NCBI GenBank assembly: GCA_016177845.1
Contig: JACOUO010000008.1
Coordinates: 1-64,000 of the forward strand
DNA length: 64,000 nucleotides
Source of the DNA: Deltaproteobacteria bacterium
GTDB lineage: Bacteria > Desulfobacterota > GWC2-55-46
Direction: 5' to 3'
The notes below the pieces were generated by a model. That model was not told the origin of the DNA and did not search any database. It saw only the letters and a program-made list of their open reading frames with translations. Position 1 is the first letter of the stretch; each line of letters opens with the position of its first letter. Of this stretch, positions 62,781-64,000 are shown in pieces. Both the position numbers and the translations under genes were made by a program.

Positions 62781-63944
62781 TTACCTTTTGAAATAATCCT
62801 TTACAGCATTTGTTACGAAAGCGATATCCTGTTCAGAGAGGCTTACGCTGCACGGCAAATTAAAGCAGGTCTCATACGCCTCATTTGCCTGCTCTATAAA
62901 ATAATTCTGATAATTCTGATACATCCTTAAAGTAGTAAGCGGTTTCCAAAGCGGCCTTACCTGAATGCCGCGCGCCAAAAGGGTTTCCATCAGCCCGGCT
63001 TTATGCTCTTTTGCTGCCTTCAATGTATAAAACCAGAAATTGCTTCTGGCACCCTGCGACTCCCAGACGAGATCGACCTCTTGAAGGCCTGAGAGCATAT
63101 TTTTATAAAGCAGTGCGTTCCTGCGCTTCACCAAGACAAACTCATCGATCCTCTCCATCTGGGCCACCCCTATTGCGGCTTGCACATTAGTAAGGCGATA
63201 GTTATATCCTATGTCGTCATGGTCGTACTCAAAACTGTCGCTTTTTGCCTGTGTAGTCAGATGTTTTATCCTTGCAGCGCGGTCCCGGTCCCCTGTCAAC
63301 ACCATTCCTCCGCCGCCTGTTGTTATTATCTTGTTGCCGTTAAAAGAGAAGCAGGCCATCAAGCCAAAAGAGCCGGTCTTTTTTCCATTCAGCTCTGACC
63401 CGAGGCTTTCAGTCGCATCCTCGATTATGTCTATGTTCCTTTGAGAACAGATTTTTATAAGCTCATCCATTCTTGCCGGATGGCCGAAGACATGGACCGG
63501 GATCACTGCCTTTATTCTTTTTTTAGTTGTTCTGTTGCAGGTAAACCCGTCAGAGCGCTGAAAGCATTCCCTTTCAATAAACTCAGTGAATTTTGAAATA
63601 TCGATGCACAGGGTCTCGGGGTCGCAGTCCATGAATACCGGTGAAGCGCCGCAGTACCTCACTGCGTTTACAGGAGCGATAAATGTAAGGGCAGGCACAA
63701 TGACCTCATCCTGCGGCGAGACTCCGAGCGCCACGAGGCTTATGTGCAAAGCAGAGGTGCCGTTAACAGTAGATACTGCGTACGCGCCTCCTACATACTC
63801 GGCCATCATCTTCTCGAAACGGGAAACATATTCGCCCGCTGAGGAGACCCAGCCGGTATCAAGGCATTCCTTTATGTAGCTCCATTCATTACCCGAGATT
63901 TCAGGCGAAGAGAGCGGAATTTTTTTTTCTATGTCCTCAGACAT
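62781..63944 (-). CDS. legC: LegC-type PLP aminotransferase
   Basis: LegC adds the 4-amino group to the 4-keto-6-deoxy sugar nucleotide made by LegB. The 387-residue DegT/DnrJ/EryC1 enzyme has 'IPLSSPEISGNEWSYIKECLDTGWVSS', 'VNGTSALHISLVALGVSPQDEVIVPALTFIAPVNAV', 'DIIEDATESLGSEL' and the PLP lysine in 'FSFNGNKIITTGGGGMVLT'. The 'NEWSYIKECLDTGWVSS' opening is typical of the LegC subgroup. The start overlaps the stop of the upstream legB by 8 bp. Confidence 0.94.
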   Translation of the reverse strand: MSEDIEKKIPLSSPEISGNEWSYIKECLDTGWVSSAGEYVSRFEKMMAEYVGGAYAVSTVNGTSALHISLVALGVSPQDEVIVPALTFIAPVNAVRYCGASPVFMDCDPETLCIDISKFTEFIERECFQRSDGFTCNRTTKKRIKAVIPVHVFGHPARMDELIKICSQRNIDIIEDATESLGSELNGKKTGSFGLMACFSFNGNKIITTGGGGMVLTGDRDRAARIKHLTTQAKSDSFEYDHDDIGYNYRLTNVQAAIGVAQMERIDEFVLVKRRNALLYKNMLSGLQEVDLVWESQGARSNFWFYTLKAAKEHKAGLMETLLARGIQVRPLWKPLTTLRMYQNYQNYFIEQANEAYETCFNLPCSVSLSEQDIAFVTNAVKDYFKR

Positions 63945-64000
63945 GATATATCTCGTCTTTATAGCCTTTCAGGTTTTCACTTTTCCTGAACCACTCTATT
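63937..64000 (-). CDS. legB: LegB-type sugar-nucleotide 4,6-dehydratase, C-terminal end (partial)
   Basis: The window edge cuts this gene. The last ~20 codons on the minus strand read 'EWFRKSENLKGYKDEIYHV' and stop at TGA 63937-63939. This ending is close to that of LegB (EWF..PENLK.YK...Y), the dehydratase that precedes LegC in legionaminic clusters. The rest of the operon and its promoter lie to the right of the window. Confidence 0.7.
   Translation of the reverse strand, partial: IEWFRKSENLKGYKDEIYHV

Overview
The window comes from a Gram-negative bacterium. It carries a complete type II secretion (T2SS) gene set with a secretin, lipid-linked glycan export genes and a nonulosonic-acid pathway. 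Gene style (moderate G+C, RHS arrays, NtrC and HD-GYP regulators) fits Nitrospirota or Desulfobacterota-like lineages, but no marker here settles the taxonomy. Almost everything is on the minus strand; only the MBOAT/SGNH pair at 34.2-36.7 kb is on the plus strand.

Layout. (1) 1-9.4 kb: a polymorphic-toxin locus. A long secreted RHS gene is broken by an IS3-family element and by a one-base frameshift. Downstream of it lie displaced RHS-tip/toxin/immunity cassettes, each preceded by the same ~140-bp repeat and mixed with IS110 and IS1182 scraps. One displaced tip looks like an M15-type zinc peptidase and is followed by a gene with a signal peptide. (2) 9.7-20.4 kb: T2SS operon in the order E-F-G-H-I-J-K-L-M-C-D, with a good sigma70-like promoter upstream of gspE. 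(3) 20.6-28.8 kb: a type I-C CRISPR-Cas locus (cas3-cas5-cas8c-cas7-cas4-cas1) with 14 full repeats. cas2 is absent, Cas1 has a non-family C-terminus, and the leader is reduced to about 27 bp, so the array is probably unable to acquire spacers. (4) 28.8-31 kb: decayed DNA, with a multiply frameshifted Y-family polymerase and an internally deleted IS21-family element. (5) 31-38.2 kb: an HD-GYP sensor protein, an MBOAT acyltransferase with an SGNH-type partner, and an NtrC-type regulator. (6) 38.6-64 kb: a long surface-glycan operon running leftwards from beyond the window edge.

How the genes work together. Region 6 starts with an almost complete CMP-legionaminic-acid-type pathway: legB (edge), legC aminotransferase, N-formyltransferase, NeuB/LegI, NeuC/LegG, a CBS-nucleotidyltransferase like PtmE, a PtmA-like reductase, an oxidoreductase and a CMP-transferase. 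HisF, HisH and an N-acetyl sugar amidotransferase follow, the usual set for turning an acetamido group into an acetamidino group. A second set (radical SAM, second cytidylyltransferase, HisC-like aminotransferase, GNAT) suggests another activated, amino-bearing precursor. Sulfotransferase, flippase, methyltransferases, a third cytidylyltransferase, two large unassigned transferase-like proteins, an HpcH/HpaI aldolase and an epimerase complete the cluster. The product is probably a decorated surface polysaccharide or O-antigen.

Caution: several genes in regions 1 and 4 differ from an intact frame by single-base losses. The polymerase remnant has so many lesions that decay is certain there, but isolated frameshifts elsewhere could be sequence errors.
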